Positions 1 to 5,189 of a stretch of 5,189 nt of DNA are shown piece by piece. The notes under the pieces are model-generated. The model made no database searches and was not told the origin of the DNA. It was given only the letters and a program-made list of their open reading frames with translations. Position numbers and translations under genes: made by a program. The stretch lies in the NCBI GenBank assembly GCA_002366885.1, contig DFCD01000036.1, positions 15,961 to 21,149 of the forward strand, read 5' to 3'. How positions within the stretch are numbered: position 1 is the stretch's first letter; every line of letters starts with the position of its first letter. The stretch is from Verrucomicrobia bacterium UBA3063. GTDB lineage: Bacteria; Verrucomicrobiota; Verrucomicrobiia; Methylacidiphilales; Verrucolacustridaceae.

Positions 1-546
1 AAGATCACCATCGATTCCGCCACTATGTTCAACAAGGGCCTGGAAATGATCGAAGCCCACTGGCTTTTTGGCCTGCCGATGGTGCAGGTGGATGTGGTGG
101 TTCACCCGCAAAGCATCGTCCATTCCATGGTCGAGTTCGTGGACGGCTCGGTGCTGGCCCAACTCAGCGTCACCGACATGTGTTTCCCCATCCAGTATGC
201 GATCACCTATCCCGAGCGCCGCCCCAGCGGGTTGCCGCCGCTCGACCTGCCCAAGCTGGGGGCGCTCACCTTCGAAAAGCCCGACGAAAAACGGTTTCCG
301 GCCCTGCGCCTGGCCCGGGAGGCGGGGGAGGCGGGGGGAACCCTCCCGGGGGTCTTCAACGCGGCCAACGAGGTGGCGGTGGAGGCTTTTCTGGACGAAA
401 AAATTCCTTTCCCGAGGATCTGGGAACTTGTGGAAAACGTGATGACCTCCCACCCAAACATTCCCGAGCCCGATCTCCCCGCCATCGTGGCGGCGGACGG
501 GTGGGCCCGGGCCGAGGCCCGTAAACGCCTGAGGGCCTCCGGGTGA
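1..546 (+). CDS. dxr: 1-deoxy-D-xylulose 5-phosphate reductoisomerase, C-terminal part (5' end outside window)
   Basis: Dxr (IspC) converts 1-deoxy-D-xylulose 5-phosphate to 2-C-methyl-D-erythritol 4-phosphate with NADPH and a divalent metal, in the cytoplasm, in the MEP isoprenoid pathway. The frame is open from base 1 and gives 181 residues before TGA. It begins in the catalytic core with KITIDSATMFNKGLE, the counterpart of the E. coli segment carrying substrate ligands Ser222, Asn227, Lys228 and Glu231; all four are kept here (visible residues 6, 11, 12 and 15). HPQSIVHSMVEF, DGSVLAQL and NAANEVAVEAFL follow, all typical of the family, and then the C-terminal helical domain. The N-terminal NADPH-binding domain, about 215 residues judging from the E. 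coli protein, lies upstream of the window. The stop overlaps the rseP start by four bases (GTGA), so the two are probably co-transcribed and translationally coupled. I see no frameshift or missing residue. Confidence 0.97.
   Translation, partial: KITIDSATMFNKGLEMIEAHWLFGLPMVQVDVVVHPQSIVHSMVEFVDGSVLAQLSVTDMCFPIQYAITYPERRPSGLPPLDLPKLGALTFEKPDEKRFPALRLAREAGEAGGTLPGVFNAANEVAVEAFLDEKIPFPRIWELVENVMTSHPNIPEPDLPAIVAADGWARAEARKRLRASG
317..334 (+). repeat. Two tandem copies of a 9-base G-rich unit inside dxr
   Basis: The unit GGGAGGCGG occurs twice back to back and is followed directly by more G, ending at 338. In frame it encodes Glu-Ala-Gly-Glu-Ala-Gly just before the conserved NAANE segment of Dxr. 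The stretch has three G-runs of three or more separated by AGGC, with a fourth run at 348-352. The protein appears to have normal length here compared with other Dxr sequences, so the repeat probably reflects GC-rich codon choice rather than an expansion. Confidence 0.5.
531..535 (+). promoter_or_regulatory. Ribosome binding site supporting the GTG start of rseP
   Basis: GAGGG lies seven bases before the GTG at 543 and inside the last codons of dxr. It favours GTG 543 over the next in-frame GTG at 576, which has a G-run only two bases upstream. Starting at 543 also leaves a short leader before the first membrane segment. Confidence 0.6.
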
Positions 547-1970
547 TCGCCATCCTGCCGCCTCCCTGGGGGGATGTGCTGACCATTGCCGGCACGGTGG
601 TGGTGGCCCTGATTCTTTTCGGCCTGACCGTGGCCGCCCACGAGTTCGGTCACTTCTGGGCCGCGCGGAAAATGGGGCTCGTGGTGGAGCGTTTCGCCAT
701 CGGGTTCGGGCCGAAAATCTACGGCAAGGTTGTGGATGGCGTGGAATGGCAGGTGAACCTGCTCCCGCTGGGCGGGTTTGTGCAGCTCCCGCAGATGAGT
801 CCGGCGGAGGGCATCGAGGGCAAACCGGGGGAGGAGCACAAGGACCTGCCCCCGGCTTCCCCGGGCGCAAAAATCTTCACCGCCCTAGCCGGTCCCCTTG
901 CCAGCCTCGCCCTCGGCGTTGCCTGCGCCTTCGGGGTCTGGATTCTTGGCGTGCCCACCAACATGACTTACCGGACCACCACGATCGGGTGGGTGGATCT
1001 CCATTCGCCGGCGGATCGGGCCGGAATCCTTCCGGGAGACAAAATTCTGGCGATCGACGGCCAGCGTCCGGAGCGTTGGGCCGGGCGACCCGGGGCGGTG
1101 GTGGAAAGCATTCTTCTGGGCATCAACCGGGATATTCTTTTGGAACTCGACCGGGACGGGCGGGAGATCGTCACGGTGCGGGTCGTTCCCGAACCGGACA
1201 AGGAGCTGGAAGGTTTGCGCAGGCTGGGATTCGAGGCCTATCCGGCCCAGTCCGCCTTGGTGGACCGGGTCATTGAGGGAGGGCCCGCCGCCCGGGCAGG
1301 CATCCGCCCCGGGGAGCGGATGGTTTCCGTGGATGGCCGGAAAATCTGGAATCCCGCGGCGGTGAAAGCTGCGGTGGAGTCGGGCAAGGATCGTCTGGAA
1401 TTCGTCGTCGAGGATGGTCAAGGCAACCGTCGCACCGTTCCCCTGAACCCGGAACAGGCCATCAACCGAAAGGACCGGATGATCGGCGTGGTTTGGAAAC
1501 CGAGCGAGCTGCAGGTCACCCGGCCCACCCCCCAGGAGCAGGTGGGATCGGCGGCCGGCCTTGTCTTCCGCACCCTGCGGGCCCTGGTTTCCCCGGCCTC
1601 GCATGTCGGGGTGCAGCATCTCAGCGGCCCGCTGGGGATCTTTGAAAGGCTTGTTTCCCTCCTGCAGACGGATCCCCGCCTGGTGCTTTACTTCAGTGTG
1701 ATTCTCAACGTGAACCTGGCCGTCCTCAATCTCCTGCCCATCCCCGTGTTGGACGGTGGGCATGTCCTCTTTTCCCTGGTGGAGGCCGTGCGGCGGCGCC
1801 AGTTACGGGCCAAGACCGTGGAGCGGATCCAGACCGCTTTCGTCATCCTGCTGGCCGGCTTCTTCCTCTTGGTGACCTACCACGATTCCCTTAGAATCAA
1901 GCGTCGCATGGACAAGCCTGCCGAATCCACGGAATTGCCGGTCTTCCGGTCGGCCCCGGAGAAGAAATGA
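543..1970 (+). CDS. rseP: Site-2 family intramembrane zinc metalloprotease RseP with two PDZ domains
   Basis: RseP cuts transmembrane segments inside the inner membrane. In E. coli it performs the second cut of anti-sigma factor RseA and clears leftover signal peptides. The 475-residue product (E. coli form about 450) has the zinc motif HEFGH at residues 33-37 within membrane segment 1, followed by GFGP and LPLGGFV. A second hydrophobic segment spans about 111-136. Two PDZ domains follow: about 148-225 (SPADRAGILPGD, then AIDG) and about 238-305 (GGPAARAGIRPGE, then SVDG). The third membrane segment (about 380-400) leads into NLLPIPVLDGGH, whose Leu403-Asp404-Gly405 supplies the third zinc ligand, and a last segment spans about 432-449. 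The tail is short and charged. The start is GTG, overlapping the dxr stop; the stop overlaps the ispG start (ATGA). All catalytic residues are intact. The substrate in this organism is unknown; no rseA or rpoE gene is visible here. Confidence 0.95.
   Translation: MIAILPPPWGDVLTIAGTVVVALILFGLTVAAHEFGHFWAARKMGLVVERFAIGFGPKIYGKVVDGVEWQVNLLPLGGFVQLPQMSPAEGIEGKPGEEHKDLPPASPGAKIFTALAGPLASLALGVACAFGVWILGVPTNMTYRTTTIGWVDLHSPADRAGILPGDKILAIDGQRPERWAGRPGAVVESILLGINRDILLELDRDGREIVTVRVVPEPDKELEGLRRLGFEAYPAQSALVDRVIEGGPAARAGIRPGERMVSVDGRKIWNPAAVKAAVESGKDRLEFVVEDGQGNRRTVPLNPEQAINRKDRMIGVVWKPSELQVTRPTPQEQVGSAAGLVFRTLRALVSPASHVGVQHLSGPLGIFERLVSLLQTDPRLVLYFSVILNVNLAVLNLLPIPVLDGGHVLFSLVEAVRRRQLRAKTVERIQTAFVILLAGFFLLVTYHDSLRIKRRMDKPAESTELPVFRSAPEKK
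1958..1961 (+). promoter_or_regulatory. Ribosome binding site of ispG
   Basis: GGAG, within the purine-rich run GGAGAAGAA, sits five bases before the ATG at 1967 and inside the last codons of rseP. It supports ATG 1967 as the ispG start, with ribosomes finishing rseP able to reinitiate at the ATGA overlap. Confidence 0.65.
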
Positions 1971-3733
1971 CCGGCTACTGCGCCAGTCCCTACCGGTATC
2001 TCCGCCGCCCGACCCGCGAGGTGAAGGTGGGGAAGGTGGGCATCGGGGGGCCGAACCCGATCGTCGTCCAGAGCATGATCACCTGCGACACGATGGACAC
2101 AGCCGCCTCGGTGAAGCAGACGCTGGATCTCGTCCAGGTGGGCTGCCAAATCGTCCGGATCACCGCGCCGACGGTCAAGGACGCAGCCAATCTCCGGAAC
2201 ATTAAAAAGGAGCTTCTCGCCGCCGGGTGTGATGTCCCGATCGTTGCGGACATTCATTTCAAGCCGGATGCCGCCATGGAGGCCGCCCAGTGGGTCGACA
2301 AGATCCGCATCAATCCCGGAAATTTCGCCGACAAGAAGAAGTTCGCCGTGCGGGAATATACTGACGAACAGTACGCGGAGGAGTTGTCCCGGATCGAGGA
2401 GACCTTCATCCCGCTGGTGAAGCTGCTGCAGGAGCGCAAGCTGGCCCTGCGCATTGGCACCAACCACGGTTCGCTGTCCGATCGGATCATGAACCGCTAC
2501 GGGGACTCGCCCCACGGAATGGTGGAGAGCGCCCTGGAATTCGCCCGAATCGCCCGGAAGATGAACTTTCACAACTTTGTCTTCTCCATGAAGTCGTCGA
2601 ACCCGAAGGTGATGGTCGAGGCCTACCGCCTCCTCGTGGCCTCGCTCGACAAGGAAGGGCCGGATTGGAACTACCCGCTCCACCTCGGGGTGACCGAGGC
2701 GGGGGACGGCGAGGATGGCCGGATCAAGAGCGCGATTGGCATCGGCTCGTTGCTGCTGGACGGACTGGGGGACACCATCCGGATCAGTCTCACCGAGGAC
2801 AGCGTCCACGAAATCCCGGTGGGCCGAGCCCTGGTGAAGTATCTGGAGGAGCGCCAGCGGGGGAGTTTCGACGCCACCACCAAGCTTTCCTACGACCCGT
2901 TCAGCTTTGCCAAGCGGGCCAGCCAGAAAATCACCGTCCAAGGCGTGGCGGTCGGCGGTGAGGAACCGCCCCGCGTGCTGGTCTCCGCCAAGGTGGAGGA
3001 GGCGCTCCGCCCCCGGTTCGCCCAACTGGGGGATTTGGTTCCCGAACTGGTCCACGAAAAGACACCGGTCACCGAAATCGATCCCCGCAACGATGCGGAG
3101 GTCAAGGCGCTCGAGGCGAAGAAAGAGACGGTGCTGGTCGCCCTCAAGGACGGGCTCGACCTGAATCCCGTTTCCGGCACCCGCCTGCTGGCCGCAAGGA
3201 TCCCGGCCCGCCACCCCATCGTCCTCAAGGACACGCTGCAACCGGCGGAATCGGAAGGCGGTCTTTCCGGACTGATCCGGGCCAGCGTCCACATCGGTGC
3301 GCTGCTTTGCGACGGCATCGGCGACGCCATCCTCGTGCGGGGCGAGCCCGCCCCCGGAGCCTGCCTGCGGCTGGGCTTCAACATCCTGCAGGCGGCGGGC
3401 AGCCGCATCTTCAAGACGGATTACGTGGCGTGCCCGTCCTGCGGGCGCACGCTGTTCGACCTTCAGAGCACCACGGCGAGGATCAAGGCGGCCACCCAGC
3501 ATCTCAAGGGTGTGAAGATCGCGGTGATGGGATGCATCGTGAACGGGCCCGGGGAAATGGCCGATGCGGACTTCGGTTACGTCGGCGGCGCCCCGGGAAA
3601 AATCAATCTCTATGTCGGCAAGACGCCGGTGAAGTTTAACATCCCGGAAGCCGAGGCGGTGGACCGGCTGAAGGACCTGATCCGCGAGCATGGCAAGTGG
3701 GTGGACGCGCCGGCTGCGCCGGTTACGGTTTAA
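1967..3733 (+). CDS. ispG: 4-hydroxy-3-methylbut-2-en-1-yl diphosphate synthase, long three-domain form
   Basis: IspG (GcpE) reductively opens methylerythritol cyclodiphosphate to HMBPP, the penultimate MEP-pathway step, using a [4Fe-4S] cluster in the cytoplasm. The product has 588 residues, against about 370 for the E. coli two-domain form. Residues 1 to about 290 form the TIM-barrel domain (VQSM, ITAPTVKDAANL, VADIHF, KIRINPGN, IGTNHGSLSDRI, GVTEAGDGEDGRIKSAIGIG). Residues of about 295-470 are the extra A* domain of the plant, chlamydial and Bacteroidota type. Residues from about 471 form the iron-sulfur domain, with cluster ligands Cys489 and Cys492 (CPSCGRTLFDL), Cys523 (GCIVNGPGE) and Glu530, matching the three Cys and one Glu known in the family. 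The A* domain repeats part of the barrel: IGALLCDGIGDAI at about 443-455 resembles IGSLLLDGLGDTI at about 259-271. The ATG overlaps the rseP stop and has a good ribosome binding site. The enzyme looks complete and functional. Dxr of the same pathway is encoded two genes upstream. Confidence 0.97.
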   Translation: MTGYCASPYRYLRRPTREVKVGKVGIGGPNPIVVQSMITCDTMDTAASVKQTLDLVQVGCQIVRITAPTVKDAANLRNIKKELLAAGCDVPIVADIHFKPDAAMEAAQWVDKIRINPGNFADKKKFAVREYTDEQYAEELSRIEETFIPLVKLLQERKLALRIGTNHGSLSDRIMNRYGDSPHGMVESALEFARIARKMNFHNFVFSMKSSNPKVMVEAYRLLVASLDKEGPDWNYPLHLGVTEAGDGEDGRIKSAIGIGSLLLDGLGDTIRISLTEDSVHEIPVGRALVKYLEERQRGSFDATTKLSYDPFSFAKRASQKITVQGVAVGGEEPPRVLVSAKVEEALRPRFAQLGDLVPELVHEKTPVTEIDPRNDAEVKALEAKKETVLVALKDGLDLNPVSGTRLLAARIPARHPIVLKDTLQPAESEGGLSGLIRASVHIGALLCDGIGDAILVRGEPAPGACLRLGFNILQAAGSRIFKTDYVACPSCGRTLFDLQSTTARIKAATQHLKGVKIAVMGCIVNGPGEMADADFGYVGGAPGKINLYVGKTPVKFNIPEAEAVDRLKDLIREHGKWVDAPAAPVTV

Positions 3734-3814
3734 GATTTAATCGTTTCGGGCCAATGACGCCCGTTTACCTTTACGATTACGATTCCGTTTCCGTAAATCT
3801 CGAGAATCTCGTCT
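3734..3814. other. AT-rich gap between convergent ispG and recO with several small inverted repeats
   Basis: This 81-base gap is clearly richer in A and T than the genes around it. Besides the hairpin at 3747-3763 it holds TTTACG (3770-3775) facing CGTAAA (3792-3797) across a 16-base loop, and the near-palindrome CGAGAATCTCG (3801-3811) followed by TCTTTAGTTT on the + strand. Short direct repeats (CGATT twice from 3774; AATCTCG twice from 3796) are also present. Two convergent genes meet here, so a bidirectional transcription stop is plausible. No single element is strong, and no open reading frame of note lies in it. Confidence 0.4.
3747..3766 (+). terminator. Possible weak terminator after ispG
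   Basis: CGGGC (3747-3751) and GCCCG (3759-3763) can pair around a seven-base loop, and TTT follows at once, then ACCTTT. The hairpin starts 14 bases after the ispG stop, a sensible place for the end of the operon. The stem has only five pairs and the T-run is interrupted, so this is a tentative call from pairing alone. Confidence 0.35.
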
Positions 3815-4354
3815 TTAGTTTAAAACCTTGAGCAGAGCTGCGTGGGTTTTGGGTCGGCGGTGGGACAGGTCGTCGAGCAGGGAGCGGGCGGAACGGCGGG
3901 GATCGTCGGCACCCAGTTGCCTGAGCACGGCCCGCTCAAATCTCTCCACCAGTTTCCGGTGCGGCTCCTTTTCCTCCAGCCAGTCCAGGGCCAGCCGGAG
4001 CAGTCCGTGGAGCGATTCCAGGTTTGCGTCCGGCTCGGCCGACTGTTCGATGGTCTGCGCGAAGTACGTGGCGGCCAAGATGCGCGCGTAGGATTGGCGC
4101 AGGCCGGAGCGGGGACGGACCACGCGGGCTTCCCGGAGGTGATGGAGAGTGGTTCGCCGGGAAGGTTCCCAGCCGATCTCGCACTCATGAAACAGGTCGA
4201 GATGACCCCGCAGGGGACTGCCGGGTTTGGCCGCCCCCTTGGCCAGCGTCCTGACGATGCCATGGTTCCGGGTCAGCCAGACGGCCAAGAGGCTTGTTTC
4301 CCCCTGGCGCCTAAGATGGAACAGAATTCCTTCATCCTGAAGCGGTTGGCTCAA
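3815..4354 (-). CDS. recO: RecO-like DNA repair and recombination mediator, short form
   Basis: RecO binds single-stranded DNA and SSB and, with RecR, helps load RecA at gaps in the RecF pathway. The 179-residue product opens with the RecO OB-fold pattern: EGIL at 8-11, a Gly18-Glu19-x-Ser21 turn, LTRNHG at 27-32, then AKGAAKP at 38-44 and a downstream GHLDLFHECEI, which resemble the family's 'T..HG', 'KGARRP' and 'G.L.PF' features. The rest, from about residue 80, is predicted helical (YARILAATYFAQTIEQ, GLLRLALDWLEEKEP). Typical RecO proteins have about 240 residues, so this one is short at the C-terminus. It has one cysteine only, so the zinc site of some RecO proteins is absent. The start is TTG: an in-frame TAG lies four codons upstream and no other start codon precedes the conserved EGIL, while a weak AGG sits eight bases before it. 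It is convergent with ispG and divergent from lpxC. The family call rests on pattern memory and is strongest at the N-terminus. Confidence 0.83.
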   Translation of the reverse strand: MSQPLQDEGILFHLRRQGETSLLAVWLTRNHGIVRTLAKGAAKPGSPLRGHLDLFHECEIGWEPSRRTTLHHLREARVVRPRSGLRQSYARILAATYFAQTIEQSAEPDANLESLHGLLRLALDWLEEKEPHRKLVERFERAVLRQLGADDPRRSARSLLDDLSHRRPKTHAALLKVLN

Positions 4355-4431
4355 GCAGCCAGCCTAGCAGAGAGGGCAAACCGGGAAGATAAGAGGGATG
4401 ACTCTGGAGGGGGGAATGTGTAGAAAGCGGG
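4355..4431. promoter_or_regulatory. Divergent spacer between recO and lpxC, presumed to hold both promoters
   Basis: These 77 bases separate the recO start from the lpxC start on opposite strands, so promoters for both should lie here or run into the neighbouring coding sequence. I could not find a convincing pair of -35 and -10 boxes on either strand. The call rests on gene layout alone. Confidence 0.35.
4406..4414 (+). promoter_or_regulatory. Strong Shine-Dalgarno-like run unusually far from the lpxC start
   Basis: GGAGGGGGG is the best anti-16S match upstream of lpxC, but it ends 17 bases before the ATG at 4432, well beyond the usual 5 to 10. The lpxC frame has TGA at 4399-4401 and no ATG, GTG or TTG between that stop and 4432, so no upstream start could use the run. 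The bases next to the ATG (AAAGCGGG) make only a poor, abutting site. Confidence 0.4.
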
Positions 4432-5189
4432 ATGGCGTCGGCAAAGGAAACCACGGTCGAGAGGGAAGCCAGCCTGACCGGAATCTCCCTGCATAGTGGA
4501 GCCAAGGTGCGCCTCACGGTGAAACCGGCTGCGGCCGGCACGGGATATCAGTTCCGCCGGATGGATCTTGCCGACCAGCCCATCATTCCCGCTTTTCTTG
4601 AGAAGGTGAAACAGGTGGAGCGGGCGACCACCCTGGCGGATGGCAGCGTCAAGGTCAGCACCGTCGAGCACCTGCTTTCCGCGTTGCGGGGCGTGGATAT
4701 CGACAACGCCCTGATTGAACTCGATGCCAATGAACCCCCGATCGGCGACGGCAGCGCGGCGCCGTTCCTGGAACTTCTGCAGAAAGCGGGCCGCAAGGAA
4801 TTGGACGCTCCCCGGGTCACCTTTGAAATCCGGGAACCGGTTTGGGTGACCTCACCCGATGGGGGCTATCTTGCCGCCCTGCCCCATGAGGGCTTCAAGG
4901 TTTCCTGCACAAACGCCAACCATACGGGACACCACACCCAGTTCCTGTCCATCGAGGTCGGGGAGAAAAACTACGCCGGGGAGATCGGTCGGGCCCGTAC
5001 CTTTGTTTTTTACGAGGAGGTGGAGCCGCTGCTGAACAAGGGGCTGATCAAGGGTGGGAGCCTGGAAAACGCCATCGTCATCCGGGGGGAATCGGTGATG
5101 AGCAAGGAACCCCTTCGTTATCCCGATGAATTCGTCCGGCACAAGATCCTCGATATCATCGGCGACCTTGCGCTGTTTCCCGTGCGCAT
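4432..5189 (+). CDS. lpxC: UDP-3-O-acyl-N-acetylglucosamine deacetylase LpxC, N-terminal part (3' end outside window)
   Basis: LpxC is the zinc amidase that removes acetate from UDP-3-O-acyl-GlcNAc, the committed step of lipid A synthesis in the cytoplasm. The frame stays open to the window end, giving 252 full codons. Visible family motifs in order are LTGISLHSG (15-23), STVEHLLSAL (76-85), ELDANEPPIGDGSA, RARTFVF, IKGGSLENAIV and YPDEFVRHKILDIIGD. The zinc ligands His80, His237 and Asp241 and catalytic Glu79 and Lys238 correspond to E. coli His79, His238, Asp242, Glu78 and Lys239. The late catalytic histidine (E. coli His265) would lie beyond the window. ATG 4432 is the only start between an in-frame stop at 4399 and the conserved N-terminus. 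The wording around RTFVF and LLNKGLIKGG recalls the LpxC half of LpxC-FabZ fusions in Bacteroidota and relatives; whether a FabZ domain follows cannot be seen. Its presence implies a Gram-negative outer membrane with lipid A. Confidence 0.95.
   Translation, partial: MASAKETTVEREASLTGISLHSGAKVRLTVKPAAAGTGYQFRRMDLADQPIIPAFLEKVKQVERATTLADGSVKVSTVEHLLSALRGVDIDNALIELDANEPPIGDGSAAPFLELLQKAGRKELDAPRVTFEIREPVWVTSPDGGYLAALPHEGFKVSCTNANHTGHHTQFLSIEVGEKNYAGEIGRARTFVFYEEVEPLLNKGLIKGGSLENAIVIRGESVMSKEPLRYPDEFVRHKILDIIGDLALFPVR

Noticed and set aside
543..578. Alternative rseP start at GTG 576
   Set aside because: It would begin almost at the first membrane segment and its nearest purine run is only two bases away; GTG 543 has a better-spaced GAGGG and the typical coupled overlap with dxr.
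207..839. A 210-codon open frame on the - strand across the dxr-rseP junction
   Set aside because: Composition-driven shadow of two well-supported genes; rich in Arg, Pro, Gly and His with no recognisable domain.
885..1763. A 292-codon open frame on the - strand opposite rseP
   Set aside because: Same in-register mirror effect as above; rseP carries clear catalytic motifs and the antisense translation has none.
1877..3691. A 604-codon open frame on the - strand opposite ispG
   Set aside because: Its codons lie exactly in register with ispG codons, so its stops would correspond to sense TTA, CTA or TCA codons, which this GC-rich gene simply avoids. The translation is low-complexity, shows no family motif, and ispG is unmistakable on the other strand.
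3820..4263. A second - strand open frame of 147 codons overlapping recO
   Set aside because: Frame-shifted shadow of recO, rich in Arg, Pro and Ser, with no family resemblance.
3842..4423. A 193-codon open frame on the + strand opposite recO
   Set aside because: It is codon-for-codon in register with recO on the other strand and shows no motif, while the - strand frame has the RecO OB-fold pattern.
4852..5142. A 96-codon open frame on the - strand opposite lpxC
   Set aside because: In register with lpxC codons and explained by avoidance of TTA, CTA and TCA; lpxC is certain on the + strand.
1..5189. Mobile element, CRISPR array, tRNA or rRNA gene, phage or defence system
   Set aside because: No regularly spaced repeats, terminal inverted repeats, transposase or integrase motifs, or tRNA-like arms were seen; nearly all bases belong to housekeeping genes.

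Overview
The window is a compact, GC-rich stretch of bacterial chromosome with five protein genes. Four are on the + strand (dxr, partial; rseP; ispG; lpxC, partial) and one on the - strand (recO). I see no mobile element, CRISPR array, RNA gene or phage-like sequence. The IspG is the long, three-domain type known from Bacteroidota/Chlorobi, Chlamydiae, other PVC bacteria and plants. It is fused by start/stop overlaps to a dxr-rseP pair, and the visible LpxC has features like those of Bacteroidota/PVC enzymes. High GC, Gram-negative lipid A synthesis and the dxr-rseP-ispG order point best to Verrucomicrobiota or a near relative in the PVC group. That placement is inferred from remembered family patterns, not from a search.

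Region 1 (1-3733) is a tightly packed operon segment. The C-terminal half of Dxr (second step of the MEP isoprenoid pathway) ends in a 4-base GTGA overlap with rseP, an inner-membrane site-2 protease. RseP ends in a 4-base ATGA overlap with ispG, a late MEP-pathway [4Fe-4S] enzyme. Both junctions suggest translational coupling. The segment joins isoprenoid precursor supply, which feeds undecaprenyl phosphate and quinones, to envelope stress proteolysis.

Region 2 (3734-3814) is a short AT-rich gap between the convergent ispG and recO genes. It holds several small inverted repeats that may act as a weak bidirectional terminator.

Region 3 (3815-4354, - strand) is a short RecO-like recombination mediator with a TTG start. 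Region 4 (4355-4431) is a 77-base divergent spacer. Region 5 (4432-5189) is the N-terminal part of LpxC, which commits UDP-GlcNAc acyl precursors to lipid A. It runs off the window edge, and whether it continues into a FabZ domain cannot be seen.

This is mostly a housekeeping region. I found no convincing evidence of a previously undescribed system. The points most worth a second look are the internal duplication within the long IspG, the small RecO, and the oddly placed Shine-Dalgarno-like run before lpxC.
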